DNA from: Rhizobiales bacterium dw_265
Lineage (GTDB): Bacteria > Pseudomonadota > Alphaproteobacteria > Micropepsales > Micropepsaceae
Reading direction: 5' to 3'
Length of the DNA: 64,000 bases
Assembly: GCA_018449595.1 (NCBI GenBank)
Contig: JAAVUU010000004.1
Span: 124,001-188,000, forward strand
Each line of letters opens with the position of its first letter. Positions within the stretch are counted from its first letter, which is position 1. Under the pieces are notes generated by a model. That model was not told the origin of the DNA and searched no databases. It saw only the letters and a list, made by a program, of their open reading frames with translations. Both the position numbers and the translations under genes were made by a program. Positions 8,936 to 17,478 of the stretch are shown one piece after another.

Positions 8936-9289
8936 ATGGCCAGCGACAATGTTGACCTGCCCGACCTCGGCCACCAGGCCGCGCCCGGCGCCGCGCTGCT
9001 CAACAACGACAATCCGGCCGAATCCGCGCCCAAGCGCTCGGCGGTCGACCTGGAAGCGGTGTTCGATGTTCCGGTCACCGTTTCCGCCGTGCTGGGCAAG
9101 AGCGGCATGGAAGTCAGCCAGCTGTTGAAGCTGGGCAAGGGCACCATTGTCGAACTCGACCGCAAGGTGGGCGAGGCCATCGATATCTACGTCAATGACC
9201 GGCTGGTCGCGCGCGGCGAGGTCGTTCTCGTCGAGGACCGGCTGGGCATCACCATGACCGAAATCATCAAGGCCGGCAGCGGCTCTTAA
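8936..9289 (+). CDS. fliN: Flagellar motor switch protein FliN
   Basis: FliN forms the lower C-ring, which sets rotation sense and helps dock export substrates. The C-terminal SpoA domain is clear: VFDVPVTVSAVLGKSGMEVS, LLKLGKGTIVELDRKVGEAI, and a final VNDRLVARGEVVLVEDRLGI stretch. A variable N-terminal ~40 residues precede it. ATG 8936 is preferred, with AAAGG upstream; a TTG directly before it is also in frame. It starts 5 nt after flbE. Confidence 0.94.
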   Translation: MASDNVDLPDLGHQAAPGAALLNNDNPAESAPKRSAVDLEAVFDVPVTVSAVLGKSGMEVSQLLKLGKGTIVELDRKVGEAIDIYVNDRLVARGEVVLVEDRLGITMTEIIKAGSGS

Positions 9290-9324
9290 GTCTTTCCGAA
9301 GGCCCCTTTTATAGGATAAGTACC

Positions 9325-10716
9325 ATGCGTCTTCTCATCGTCGGCGGACTTCAGGGCCAGATCGGCCTGGCCACCAAAATCGCCATGGACAAGGGGGCGA
9401 AAGTCACCCATGCCAGCGACATCGAACAGGCGCTGTCCACCCTGCGCGGCGGCATCGGCGCCGACCTGGTGTTCTGCGACGTCACGCTGGACATCGGCCA
9501 GTTGGTGCGCGGTCTCGCCGCCGAACGCATCTGCACGCCGGTTGTCGCCTGCGGCATCGGCACCGACACCCGCCGCGCGGTGGACGCCATCCGCGCCGGG
9601 GCCAAGGAATATCTGCCCCTGCCCGCCGATGCCGAGCTGATCGCGGCGGTGCTGGCGGCGGTGGCCGATGAAAGCCACCAGCTGGTGCATGAAGACGAAG
9701 CCATGACGGCGGTGCTGTCGCTGGCCGACCAGATCGCGGGCAGCGAGGCCTCGATCCTGATCACGGGCGAAAGCGGCACGGGTAAGGAAGTGCTGGCCCG
9801 CTATGTCCACCGCAAGTCGCACCGCGCCGACAAGCCCTTCATCTCGGTCAATTGCGCCGCCATCCCGGAAAACCTGCTGGAATCCGAACTGTTCGGCCAT
9901 GAGAAGGGCGCCTTCACCGGCGCCATCGCCCGGCGCATCGGCAAGTTCGAGGAAGCCAACGGCGGCACCCTGCTGCTGGACGAAATCAGCGAGATGGATG
10001 CGCGCCTGCAGGCCAAGCTGCTCAGGGCCATCCAGGAACGCGAGATCGACCGTGTCGGCGGCACCAAGCCGGTCAAGGTGGATATCCGCATCATCGCCAC
10101 CTCCAACCGCGACCTGGCGGAAGCGGTCAAGCACGGCACCTTCCGCGAAGACCTGCTCTATCGCCTGAATGTGGTGAACCTGCGCATTCCCGCGCTGCGC
10201 GAACGCCCCAAGGATATTCGCGCCCTGGCGCACCATTTCGCGCGCAAATATGCCGAAGCCAACGGCGTGCCCTATCGCCCGGTCTCCTCGCCCACCGAGC
10301 GCCTGCTGCTGGGTCACTATTGGAAGGGCAATGTCCGCGAACTGGAAAACACCATCCATCGCGCCGTGCTGCTGGCCCAGGGGCCGGAGATCGGCCCGGA
10401 AGCCATCCGCCTGCCCGACGGCACGCAAGTCGGCGCCGCCGCGCCCAACCTGATGCCGCAGAATCCGGCGGTGCAGAATGCGGTGGTCAGCGCCACCGCC
10501 GTCACCCGCGGACTGGTGGGCCGCACCGTCAGCGATGTCGAGCGCGACCTGATCCTGGACACGCTGGATCATTGCCTGGGCAACCGCACCCATGCCGCCA
10601 ACATCCTGGGCATCTCGATCCGCACCCTGCGCAACAAGCTGCGCGAATATTCGGACTCGGGTCTCAGCATCCCCCAGCATGGCGAACAGCGTGTCGAACA
10701 GAAGATGGCGGGCTGA
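9325..10716 (+). CDS. flbD: Sigma54-dependent flagellar regulator FlbD
   Basis: FlbD activates sigma54 promoters of late flagellar genes and represses fliF in Caulobacter. The N-terminal ~120 residues are receiver-like but start MRLLIVGG, lacking the usual acidic pair, so phosphorylation may be dispensable. The AAA+ domain has Walker A GESGTGKE, the sigma54-contacting GAFTGA loop, and Walker B GGTLLLDEIS. A C-terminal Fis-type HTH reads THAANILGISIRTLRNKLRE. Its place as last gene of the fliF operon matches Caulobacter. The flgK promoter at 1133 is a likely target. Confidence 0.92.
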   Translation: MRLLIVGGLQGQIGLATKIAMDKGAKVTHASDIEQALSTLRGGIGADLVFCDVTLDIGQLVRGLAAERICTPVVACGIGTDTRRAVDAIRAGAKEYLPLPADAELIAAVLAAVADESHQLVHEDEAMTAVLSLADQIAGSEASILITGESGTGKEVLARYVHRKSHRADKPFISVNCAAIPENLLESELFGHEKGAFTGAIARRIGKFEEANGGTLLLDEISEMDARLQAKLLRAIQEREIDRVGGTKPVKVDIRIIATSNRDLAEAVKHGTFREDLLYRLNVVNLRIPALRERPKDIRALAHHFARKYAEANGVPYRPVSSPTERLLLGHYWKGNVRELENTIHRAVLLAQGPEIGPEAIRLPDGTQVGAAAPNLMPQNPAVQNAVVSATAVTRGLVGRTVSDVERDLILDTLDHCLGNRTHAANILGISIRTLRNKLREYSDSGLSIPQHGEQRVEQKMAG

Positions 10717-10730
10717 TGCAACCCCTTTCT

Positions 10731-10847
10731 GTCATTTCCGGCCGAACCGCCGCAGGCGGTGAGGGGAAGGCAGCCCGGGGGCAGCGCATGCGGCTCTGGG
10801 TCCCCTTCCCTCACGCGCAGCTTCGCCGCGCGCTCGCCGGGCATGAC
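10731..10847. repeat. Class C palindromic intergenic element
   Basis: Begins GTCATTTCCGGC and ends in the near-complementary GCCGGGCATGAC. Inside, GAGGGGAAGGC pairs with CCCCTTCCCTC, giving two nested hairpins around a GCATGC centre. It is related to the element at 17337-17471. It fills the 150-nt flbD-flhA spacer. Confidence 0.75.
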
Positions 10848-10866
10848 ACCTTTGAAAGTGCTTTGA

Positions 10867-12969
10867 ATGTCTGACATCGGCGCCGCCGCCAAACCGGGCT
10901 TCGACTTCTCGCCCGCCAAGATTCTCGACTTCCTGAAAAAGGGCGAGCTGGGCCTGGCCATCGGCATCATGGCCATCCTGGTGGTCCTGATCCTGCCGCT
11001 GCCGACCTGGCTGCTGGACGTGTGCCTGGCCTTTTCGCTGAGTTCCGCGATCCTGATCCTGATGACGGCGGTGTTCATCAGGAAGCCGCTGGAATTCAGC
11101 TCTTTCCCCACCATCCTGCTGCTCACCACCATGATGCGGCTGGCGCTGGGCCTGGCCAGCACGCGGCTGATCCTGGGCCATGGCAATGAAGGCACCGCCG
11201 CCTCGGGCTATGTCATCCAGGCCTTCGGCAAGCTGATAATGCAGGGCAATTTCGTCATCGGCCTGATCGTCTTCGCCATCCTGATCATCGTCAACTTCAT
11301 CGTCATCACCAAGGGTTCGGGCCGCATCGCCGAAGTCGCCGCCCGCTTCAGCCTGGACGCCATGCCGGGCAAGCAGATGGCGATTGACGCCGATTTGTCC
11401 GCCGGCCTGATAAACGAAGCCGAAGCCAAACTGCGCCGCAAGACCATCGAGGCGGAATCCAATTTCTTCGGCGCCATGGACGGCGCCAGCAAGTTCGTGC
11501 GCGGCGACGCCATTGCCGGCCTTCTGATTGTCGGCATCAATATCGTCGGCGGCATCATCATCGGCGTGGCCCAGAAGGGCATGAGCTTCACCGACGCCAC
11601 CCAGACCTTCACCCTGCTGACGGTCGGTGACGGCCTGGTCAGCCAGATGCCTGCCCTTATCATCTCCACGGCCGCCGGCCTGATGGTGTCGAAGGCCGGT
11701 GTCGAAGGCGCCACCGACAAGGCGCTGATGACGCAATTGTCCTTCTATCCCCAGGCGCTGGGCATGGCCGCCGCCGTGATGGGCGTTGTCGCGGTCCTGC
11801 CCGGCATGCCGACGCTGGTGTTCGGCGGCCTCGCCTTGGGCACCGGCTCGCTGGCCTATCAGGCCTACAAGCGCCGTGACGCCCGCACCGCCCAGACCGC
11901 CGCCGAACAGGTCACCGCCGCCGGCCCGCCCAAGGAAGAGCCGATCTCCACCGCGCTGGCGCTCGATCTGCTGCGCGTCGAACTGGGCTATGGCCTGTTG
12001 CCGCTTATCAACGATGTGCAAGGCCATCGCATCACCGACCAGATCAAGGCGCTGCGCCGCCAGCTGGCGCAGGAGATGGGTTTTGTCATGCCCGCCGTCC
12101 GCATCCTGGACAATATGCAGCTGGGCGCCAACGAGTACCGCATCCGCATCAAGGAATTCGATTCCGGCAAGGGCGAACTCTTCCCCGGCTCGTTCCTAAT
12201 CATGGACCCCAGGGGCCTGCCGATAGACCTGCCTGGCACCCACACCACCGAACCGGCCTTCGGCCTGCCCGCCACCTGGGTGTCCGGCGCGCTGAAGGAA
12301 GAAGCCAGCTTCCGCGGCTTCACCGTGGTGGACCCCGGCACCGTTCTGACCACGCACCTGACCGAAGTGCTGAAGTCACACATGGCCGAACTGCTGTCCT
12401 ATGCCGAGACCAAGAAGCTGCTGGACGATATGCCGCCGGAGAACAAGAAGCTGGTGGAAGAACTGATCCCCTCGCAGATTTCCGTCACCGGCGTCCAGCG
12501 CGTGCTGCAGACCCTTCTGGGAGAACGCGTTTCCATTCGCGATCTGCCCGCCATCCTGGAAGGCATCGCCGAAGCCGTCGGCCACACCAAGAACGCGCTC
12601 TATATCACCGAGCATGTGCGCGCGCGGCTGGCGCGCCAGCTTTGCCACGCCAACCTGGCGCCCGGCGGCTACCTGCCGCTGATCGCGCTGTCGCCCAACT
12701 GGGAACATGCTTTCGCCGAATCCATCGTCGGCCAGGGCGAGGAACGCCAGCTCGCCATGGCGCCGTCGCAACTGCAGCAGTTCATCCAGCAGGTGCGCGA
12801 AGCCTTTGACGACGCTTCGGCCAAGAATGAAGTGCCGGTGCTGCTGACCAGCCCGCAGATCCGTCCCTTCGTGCGCTCGATCATCGAACGCTTCCGCCCC
12901 CAGACGGTGGTGATGAGCCAGAATGAAATCCACGCCTCGGTTCGCCTTCGCACTTTAGGTCAGGTTTAG
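10867..12969 (+). CDS. flhA: Flagellar export gate protein FlhA
   Basis: FlhA is the large membrane gate of the flagellar type III export apparatus. The first ~330 residues hold eight membrane segments and the FHIPEP family core (TTMMRLALGLASTRLIL, IVNFIVITKGSGRIAEVAAR, FSLDAMPGKQMAIDADLSAG). After a linker, the cytosolic C-terminal domain (about 350-700) contains HLTEVLKSHMAELLSYAETK. The 700-residue length is normal. It starts directly after a class C repeat and is followed 14 nt later by the flhF-like gene. Confidence 0.96.
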   Translation: MSDIGAAAKPGFDFSPAKILDFLKKGELGLAIGIMAILVVLILPLPTWLLDVCLAFSLSSAILILMTAVFIRKPLEFSSFPTILLLTTMMRLALGLASTRLILGHGNEGTAASGYVIQAFGKLIMQGNFVIGLIVFAILIIVNFIVITKGSGRIAEVAARFSLDAMPGKQMAIDADLSAGLINEAEAKLRRKTIEAESNFFGAMDGASKFVRGDAIAGLLIVGINIVGGIIIGVAQKGMSFTDATQTFTLLTVGDGLVSQMPALIISTAAGLMVSKAGVEGATDKALMTQLSFYPQALGMAAAVMGVVAVLPGMPTLVFGGLALGTGSLAYQAYKRRDARTAQTAAEQVTAAGPPKEEPISTALALDLLRVELGYGLLPLINDVQGHRITDQIKALRRQLAQEMGFVMPAVRILDNMQLGANEYRIRIKEFDSGKGELFPGSFLIMDPRGLPIDLPGTHTTEPAFGLPATWVSGALKEEASFRGFTVVDPGTVLTTHLTEVLKSHMAELLSYAETKKLLDDMPPENKKLVEELIPSQISVTGVQRVLQTLLGERVSIRDLPAILEGIAEAVGHTKNALYITEHVRARLARQLCHANLAPGGYLPLIALSPNWEHAFAESIVGQGEERQLAMAPSQLQQFIQQVREAFDDASAKNEVPVLLTSPQIRPFVRSIIERFRPQTVVMSQNEIHASVRLRTLGQV

Positions 12970-12983
12970 GGGGGCCAGGTGTG

Positions 12984-13685
12984 ATGGCGCTCACCGCTTC
13001 CACCAACAACCTGCTGGCCTTCCCGCGGGGCGCCGCCCATCTGGGCGCGGCGCTCAAGCGCCACCGCCTGCCGGAAAACCTGGCGGCGGCGCTGGCGCGC
13101 GAAGCGGCGAACTTTCCCGAGATCAGCCCCGACGCGGCGCTGGCTTTCGCATTGGCCCAGCGCATGGCGGCCCAGCCGATAGATTTCGCACAGGCGCGCG
13201 GCATTCTTCTGGTCGGCCCCGCCGGCAGCGGCAAAAGCGCCGTCGCCGCCAAGATCCGCCATGCCGCCGCCTTGTTCGGCCGCGACTGCGAACTGGCGGG
13301 CGCCGATGGGCTGGCGCTGTTCCGCACCGGCACCAACGCGCCGGACAGGCTGATGGTGATGGAAGCCGGCGGCTTCAATCCGTTGAACGCCCGCGCCGCA
13401 AGCGCCTTCTCGGCCCTGGGCGATACCCCGGGCGTGGAAACCATCGGGGTGATTTCGGCGCTGTCGGATGCCGAGGATGTCAGCGACATCGTCACGGCCT
13501 TCCGCTTCCGCCGCGTCATCGTCACCGGCATGGATCGCACGCGCCGCCTGGGCGCGTGCCTTGCCGCCATAACAGGTGGCGCGGCGCTGGCGCATGTCAC
13601 GCGCGGCGCCAGGGCCGAAGATGCGCTGGAGATGCTGGAGCCCGGCGCCCTGGCGTCACTGCTGCTGGATGTGTCGCAGCACTGA
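12984..13685 (+). CDS. FlhF-like SRP-type GTPase, reduced
   Basis: The gene follows flhA, the usual place of flhF. The 233-residue product has a P-loop ILLVGPAGSGKSAVAAKIRH like the SRP/FlhF G1 motif. Further on is RVIVTGMDRTRRLGACLAAI, positioned like the FlhF TKLDE...G region but with TGMD instead of TKxD. A DAR-type G2/G3 region is hard to find. At about half the length of a canonical FlhF it lacks most of the basic N-terminal domain. It could set flagellar number or placement, or be a degenerate remnant. ATG 12984 is chosen; GTG 12981 is adjacent. A class A repeat follows. Confidence 0.6.
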   Translation: MALTASTNNLLAFPRGAAHLGAALKRHRLPENLAAALAREAANFPEISPDAALAFALAQRMAAQPIDFAQARGILLVGPAGSGKSAVAAKIRHAAALFGRDCELAGADGLALFRTGTNAPDRLMVMEAGGFNPLNARAASAFSALGDTPGVETIGVISALSDAEDVSDIVTAFRFRRVIVTGMDRTRRLGACLAAITGGAALAHVTRGARAEDALEMLEPGALASLLLDVSQH

Positions 13686-13700
13686 ACATGCCCCCTCACT

Positions 13701-13863
13701 GTCATGGCCCGCGAATGCGGGCCACCCAGGTGACACCGGCGAAATCTGACAATTTGGTTCGATATTCAGTTCGGAAATAAAACGCTTTATGCCCAGCTGG
13801 GTGGCCCGCTCGGAGTTTACACTCCAGTCGCGCTTCGCGCGAACCGGGGTGGCGGGCCATGAC
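13701..13863. repeat. Class A palindromic intergenic element, long form
   Basis: Starts GTCATGGCCCGC and ends GGCGGGCCATGAC. The left end is a hairpin (GGCCCGC-GAAT-GCGGGCC) followed by ACCCAGGTGA. The interior includes a tract similar to the reversed element at 60570-60717. It lies between the convergent flhF-like and doxX genes. Confidence 0.8.
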
Positions 13864-13871
13864 AATTGGGA

Positions 13872-14300
13872 TTAGCGGCGTTTTCCTTTTCCGCCGCCGC
13901 TGGCGTTATCCACTGCAAAAGGCCCCGGCCCCATCCCCACCAGCATCAGCAGTCCGCCGCAGATCGCCAGGTCGCGGGCAAAGATGCCGAACTCGACCGC
14001 ACGCGCGCCCGGATCGCCATAGTGCCAGAAGTCATGCATGGTCACGGTGGCAACGACGGTCAGGCCGAACAGCATCACCGCGCCATGGCGGGTGTGCCAG
14101 CCGAACAGCAGCGAGAGGCAGCCCATGAACACCACCAGCAGCACCACCAGCAGCACCAACGGCGGCAGCGGCACATGCTTGAGCGCCAACTGTTCGGCGA
14201 CAAGACGCCAGTCGCCCAGGACGTTCATGGCATTGGTGGCGTAGAACCACACCAGGATGCAGCGCCCGAAGAAAGGCGAGATGGTTTCCGAAAATGACAT
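13872..14300 (-). CDS. DoxX-family membrane protein
   Basis: A 142-residue integral membrane protein with about four hydrophobic segments: RCILVWFYATNAMNVL, a PLPPLVLLVVLLVVFMGCLS helix, RHGAVMLFGLTVVATVTMHD, and ARDLAICGGLLMLVGMGPGP. The layout and the terminal RDLAxxGGLLxLxxxGPGP resemble the DoxX/SURF4-like superfamily, whose roles are poorly known (often redox or surfactant-like quinone functions). It is convergent with the flhF-like gene and precedes no recognisable partner. Function is not established. Confidence 0.7.
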   Translation of the reverse strand: MSFSETISPFFGRCILVWFYATNAMNVLGDWRLVAEQLALKHVPLPPLVLLVVLLVVFMGCLSLLFGWHTRHGAVMLFGLTVVATVTMHDFWHYGDPGARAVEFGIFARDLAICGGLLMLVGMGPGPFAVDNASGGGKGKRR

Positions 14301-14438
14301 TCAAAGGCCCCAAGCCGACGCAGCCTGTATCGAAATGACACATGCGTTCGCATTTTGCGAGGCTTTGACGGGGATGCCGGGCCGCCTGCGGCTTTTTTGC
14401 CACATCGGCCGCCAGCACCCTGCCGGAGGTCAAGGCGT

Positions 14439-14867
14439 CTAGCTCGCCCGCAAGGTATGCTTGCGCAGGTGGCGCACCAGCGCCATCTCGTCCAGGCGTG
14501 CCTGGGCGCGGCGGGCCTGCATTTCCGCCAGCCGCTTGGCCTGCTGCTCGGTGGCGACTTCCAGCGCCTTGAGATCCTGGAAGGCGTTCGACAGGTCGAG
14601 CTGGGCGGCGGCATATTCGCGTTCGATTTCCCTGAGCGTGATGCGCAGGTTTTCGCGCCGCGCCTCGATGGAGCGCAGGAAGGACGGGAAGGCCAGGCGG
14701 CCGATATCGCTGTCGCCGGCGCGCTGCTTTTCGCGGGCCACATTGTCGTCCAGGTCGGCCAGCTTGCGTTCCAGGTCGGCCTTCATCGCGTCGATCGCGG
14801 CGATGCGGCGTTTCATTTCATCGACGCGGAAGCGCTTGAGGCGCAGCAGTGTATCGGTTCGGTTCAT
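14439..14867 (-). CDS. fliJ: Flagellar export chaperone FliJ
   Basis: FliJ is the small coiled-coil stalk protein of the export ATPase, acting with FliI and FliH. The 142-residue product is almost wholly helical and charged (LKRFRVDEMKRRIAAIDAMK, DLERKLADLDDNVAREKQRA, ENLRITLREIEREYAAAQLD), as expected for FliJ. Its ATG overlaps the fliI stop by 4 nt (14864-14867), so the two are translationally coupled, which supports an otherwise weakly conserved assignment. Confidence 0.85.
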   Translation of the reverse strand: MNRTDTLLRLKRFRVDEMKRRIAAIDAMKADLERKLADLDDNVAREKQRAGDSDIGRLAFPSFLRSIEARRENLRITLREIEREYAAAQLDLSNAFQDLKALEVATEQQAKRLAEMQARRAQARLDEMALVRHLRKHTLRAS

Positions 14868-16195
14868 CGCACACTCCCTTCCGCGATGCCCAGGATGGCG
14901 GACAGCGCGGCATAGCCTTCGCTCAACGTCGCCCGCTCGTTCTTGGACTGTGCCAGGAAGGCTTCAAGCGGCGGGGTGAGCCTCACAGCCTCGTCCACTT
15001 CAGGATTCGTGCCAGCCTTGTAGGCGCCAAGCCGGATCAGCTCCGCCATATCTTCGTAAACGGTCAGCGGCCGGCGGGCCGCCAAAACCAGCTTTTGTTC
15101 GCCTGGACTGTTGCAGCCGGGCATGGCGCGGCTGACCGATTTAAGGATATTGATGGCCGGAAAACGGCCGCGTTCCGCAATGGCACGTTCCAAAACGATA
15201 TGGCCGTCCAGGATACCGCGCACCGCATCGGCCACCGGCTCGTTATGGTCGTCGCCTTCCACCAGGACGGTGAACAGTCCGGTGATCGAACCTTGCCCTT
15301 CCATGCCCGGCCCGGCGCGTTCCAGCAGCCTGGGCAGTTCGGCGAACACGGTGGGGGTATAGCCCTTGGAAGCCGGGGGCTCGCCCGCCGAAAGGCCGAT
15401 CTCGCGCTGGGCCATGGCGAAGCGGGTCACCGAATCCATCAGCAGCAGCACATTCAGGCCCTGGTCGCGCAACTGCTCGGCCACGGTCATGGCGACATAG
15501 GCCGCCTGGCGGCGCACCAGCGGCGCTTCATCGGAGGTGGCGGCGACCACCACCGAACGCGCCAGGCCATCCGCGCCCAGGTCGTCCTCGATGAATTCCT
15601 TCACTTCGCGGCCGCGCTCGCCGATCAACCCGATCACAATGACATCGGCATCGGAATTGCGCGCCAGCATCGCCATCAGGGTGGATTTGCCCACGCCCGA
15701 GCCGGAGAAAATGCCCATACGCTGCCCAGCGCAGCAGGTGGCGAAGGCATTCAGGGCCCGCACGCCCAGATCCAGCTTGCGGCCGACGCGGCCACGGCGG
15801 GTGGCGGGCGGCGGCGGCGCCTTGATGGCATAGGGCACGGCGCCCTGGGGCAGCGGACCCTTGCCGTCCATGGCTGCGCCGAAGCCGTCCAGCACCCGGC
15901 CCAGCCAGGCGGTACACGGATAAATTGAAGCCGGGCGGTCCTCGAAATCGGCGCGGGCGCCCAGGGTGATGCCGTCCAGCGCACCCAGCGGCATGACCAG
16001 GGCCCTTCCGTCGCGAAAGCCGACCACTTCGCAGGGAATTTTCTTGTTATTTCCGATAGTTATGCGGCACTGGCCGCCCAGGCTCACGGCCCCCTGCGCG
16101 CCCGTCACTTCCACCGCCAGCCCCTCGATGCGGGCGACCCGGCCAAAGCGGGTCAGGGTGGGAACGGCCTCGATATCCTGGAGCAGTGCGCGCAT
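14864..16195 (-). CDS. fliI: Flagellar export ATPase FliI
   Basis: FliI is the F1-beta-like ATPase that energises substrate unloading at the flagellar export gate. Walker A is FSGSGVGKSTLMAMLARNSD; VIGLIGERGREVKEFIEDDL and NVLLLMDSVTRFAMAQREIG (Walker B) follow. The family motif SAGEPPASKGYTPTVFAELP and the C-terminal AELIRLGAYKAGTNPEVDEA are intact. 443 residues is standard. It diverges from ctrA across a 290-nt regulatory region and overlaps fliJ downstream. Confidence 0.96.
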   Translation of the reverse strand: MRALLQDIEAVPTLTRFGRVARIEGLAVEVTGAQGAVSLGGQCRITIGNNKKIPCEVVGFRDGRALVMPLGALDGITLGARADFEDRPASIYPCTAWLGRVLDGFGAAMDGKGPLPQGAVPYAIKAPPPPATRRGRVGRKLDLGVRALNAFATCCAGQRMGIFSGSGVGKSTLMAMLARNSDADVIVIGLIGERGREVKEFIEDDLGADGLARSVVVAATSDEAPLVRRQAAYVAMTVAEQLRDQGLNVLLLMDSVTRFAMAQREIGLSAGEPPASKGYTPTVFAELPRLLERAGPGMEGQGSITGLFTVLVEGDDHNEPVADAVRGILDGHIVLERAIAERGRFPAINILKSVSRAMPGCNSPGEQKLVLAARRPLTVYEDMAELIRLGAYKAGTNPEVDEAVRLTPPLEAFLAQSKNERATLSEGYAALSAILGIAEGSVR

Positions 16196-16260
16196 GAACG
16201 TCTTTCAATTGGGCCGCATGCGGAGATTTTGCCTCTCCGAAGGCGTGATCTTGAGGCCAA

Positions 16261-16410
16261 GGATTTAAATGGCGGTAAACTTAACAAATCGAATCAAACC
16301 CCTTAGCCGTCCCGCCCGGCCTTAATCCGGGATGAGGAAGGGCTGAAGGCGGGGCAAATGTTAAAGCTGCTGTTAACTATTTGCCTTTAATGTTTGGGAA
16401 CCGATTAACC
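16261..16410 (+). promoter_or_regulatory. ctrA/fliI divergent regulatory region, TTAA-rich with GANTC
   Basis: The 290-nt fliI-ctrA gap holds a cluster of CtrA-like half sites. TTAA-N7-TAAA is at 16265-16279, TTAA-N8-TTAA at 16361-16376, and single TTAA at 16281, 16387 and 16405. None is a perfect TTAA-N7-TTAA box. A GAATC (GANTC, the CcrM methylation site) is at 16291-16295. Autoregulation and methylation control of ctrA are known in Caulobacter; here they are inferred. Confidence 0.5.
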
Positions 16411-16485
16411 GTGCCCTGAGGGATTTTGGGTGCGGCAGACCGTTAAGACCGGCGGCGATGCCGCCCGAAGATAGAGGGGCCTGAC

Positions 16486-17187
16486 ATGCGCGTATTGCTG
16501 ATTGAAGACGACAGCGCCATGGCGAGAAGCATCGAGCTGATGCTCCGCAGCGAAGGGCTTAACGTCTACACCACCGATCTTGGTGAAGAAGGCATCGATC
16601 TCGGCAAGCTCTACGATTACGACATCATCGTACTCGACCTGCAGTTGCCGGACATGAGCGGCTTTGAGGTCCTGAAGGCGCTCAGGGTCGCCAAGGTGCA
16701 GACCCCGGTGCTGATCCTGTCGGGCAACGCCATCGTCGAGGCCAAGGTCAAGGCGCTGGGCTTCGGCGCCGACGATTACATGACCAAGCCCTTCCACAAG
16801 GACGAGCTGGTCGCCCGCATCCAGGCGGTGGTCCGCCGCTCCAAGGGCCACAGCCAGTCGGTCATCACCACCGGCAAGCTTACCGTCAATCTCGACGCCA
16901 AGACGGTGGAGGTCGACGGCGCCCGCGTGCATCTGACCGGCAAGGAATACCAGATGCTGGAACTGCTCTCGCTGAGGAAGGGCACCACCCTGACCAAGGA
17001 AATGTTCCTCAACCATCTCTATGGCGGCATGGACGAGCCGGAACTGAAGATCATCGACGTCTTCATCTGCAAACTGAGGAAGAAGCTGGCCGCCGCCACC
17101 GAAGGCGCGAACTACATCGAAACCGTCTGGGGCCGCGGTTATGTGCTGCGCGATCCCAATGGCGAAGAGATCGTCCAGGTCGCGTAA
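16486..17187 (+). CDS. ctrA: Cell-cycle master response regulator CtrA
   Basis: CtrA is the OmpR-family regulator that controls flagellar, division and replication genes in alphaproteobacteria. The receiver starts [20 protein letters not shown], and the phospho-acceptor falls at Asp51 ([13 protein letters not shown]), as in Caulobacter. The winged-helix domain contains [40 protein letters not shown] and [13 protein letters not shown]. The C-terminus ends in the hydrophobic EIVQVA, compatible with ClpXP-type recognition of terminal residues. 233 residues is normal. A perfect 12-bp terminator follows at 17295. Confidence 0.97.
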   Translation: MRVLLIEDDSAMARSIELMLRSEGLNVYTTDLGEEGIDLGKLYDYDIIVLDLQLPDMSGFEVLKALRVAKVQTPVLILSGNAIVEAKVKALGFGADDYMTKPFHKDELVARIQAVVRRSKGHSQSVITTGKLTVNLDAKTVEVDGARVHLTGKEYQMLELLSLRKGTTLTKEMFLNHLYGGMDEPELKIIDVFICKLRKKLAAATEGANYIETVWGRGYVLRDPNGEEIVQVA

Positions 17188-17200
17188 GCGATCCCGTCCT

Positions 17201-17270
17201 GTCATTCCCGCGAAAGCGGAAATCCAACTTGTACTTGAAGCAGCTGGATGCCCGCTTTCGCGGGCATGAC
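17201..17270. repeat. Class B palindromic intergenic element
   Basis: GTCATTCCCGCGAAAGCGGA plus ATCCAACTT forms the left hairpin. The right part, AGCTGGATGCCCGCTTTCGCGGGCATGAC, forms the mirror hairpin. The inner ends (AACTT/AGCTGG) also face each other. It lies directly after the ctrA stop. Confidence 0.78.
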
Positions 17271-17294
17271 AAGTTTATCCTGCTTCCACAGATC

Positions 17295-17324
17295 AAAAAG
17301 GGCGCCCATCGCGGCGCCCTTTTT
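17295..17324 (+). terminator. Rho-independent terminator downstream of ctrA
   Basis: A perfect 12-bp stem, AAAAAGGGCGCC at 17295-17306 with 17313-17324, 6-nt loop, runs into TTTTTGTTTG. A-tract and T-tract flank it, so it can act on both strands. Confidence 0.9.
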
Positions 17325-17336
17325 GTTTGCACGCCT

Positions 17337-17471
17337 GTCATTCCCGGCGAGCGTCCTGCGCAAGCGGGACGCGAGGGAAGGGAACCCGGGTGGATGATCC
17401 GGTAAGTGCTGGAACGCCTGGGTCCCCTTCCCTCGCCTCACCGTTTCACGGTGAGGCTCGCCGGGGATGAC
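17337..17471. repeat. Class C palindromic intergenic element
   Basis: Starts GTCATTCCCGGCGAGCG and ends GCTCGCCGGGGATGAC. The inner arms GAGGGAAGGGAACCCGGG and CTGGGTCCCCTTCCCTC also pair. It shares the GGTCCCCTTCCCTC and GCTCGCCGGG blocks with 10731-10847. It lies between the ctrA terminator and the paraoxonase-like gene. Confidence 0.78.
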
Positions 17472-17478
17472 ACTGTTG

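Noticed and set aside
17188..17478. Unannotated gene after ctrA
   Set aside because: The 291-nt gap is fully explained by a class B repeat, the ctrA terminator and a class C repeat.
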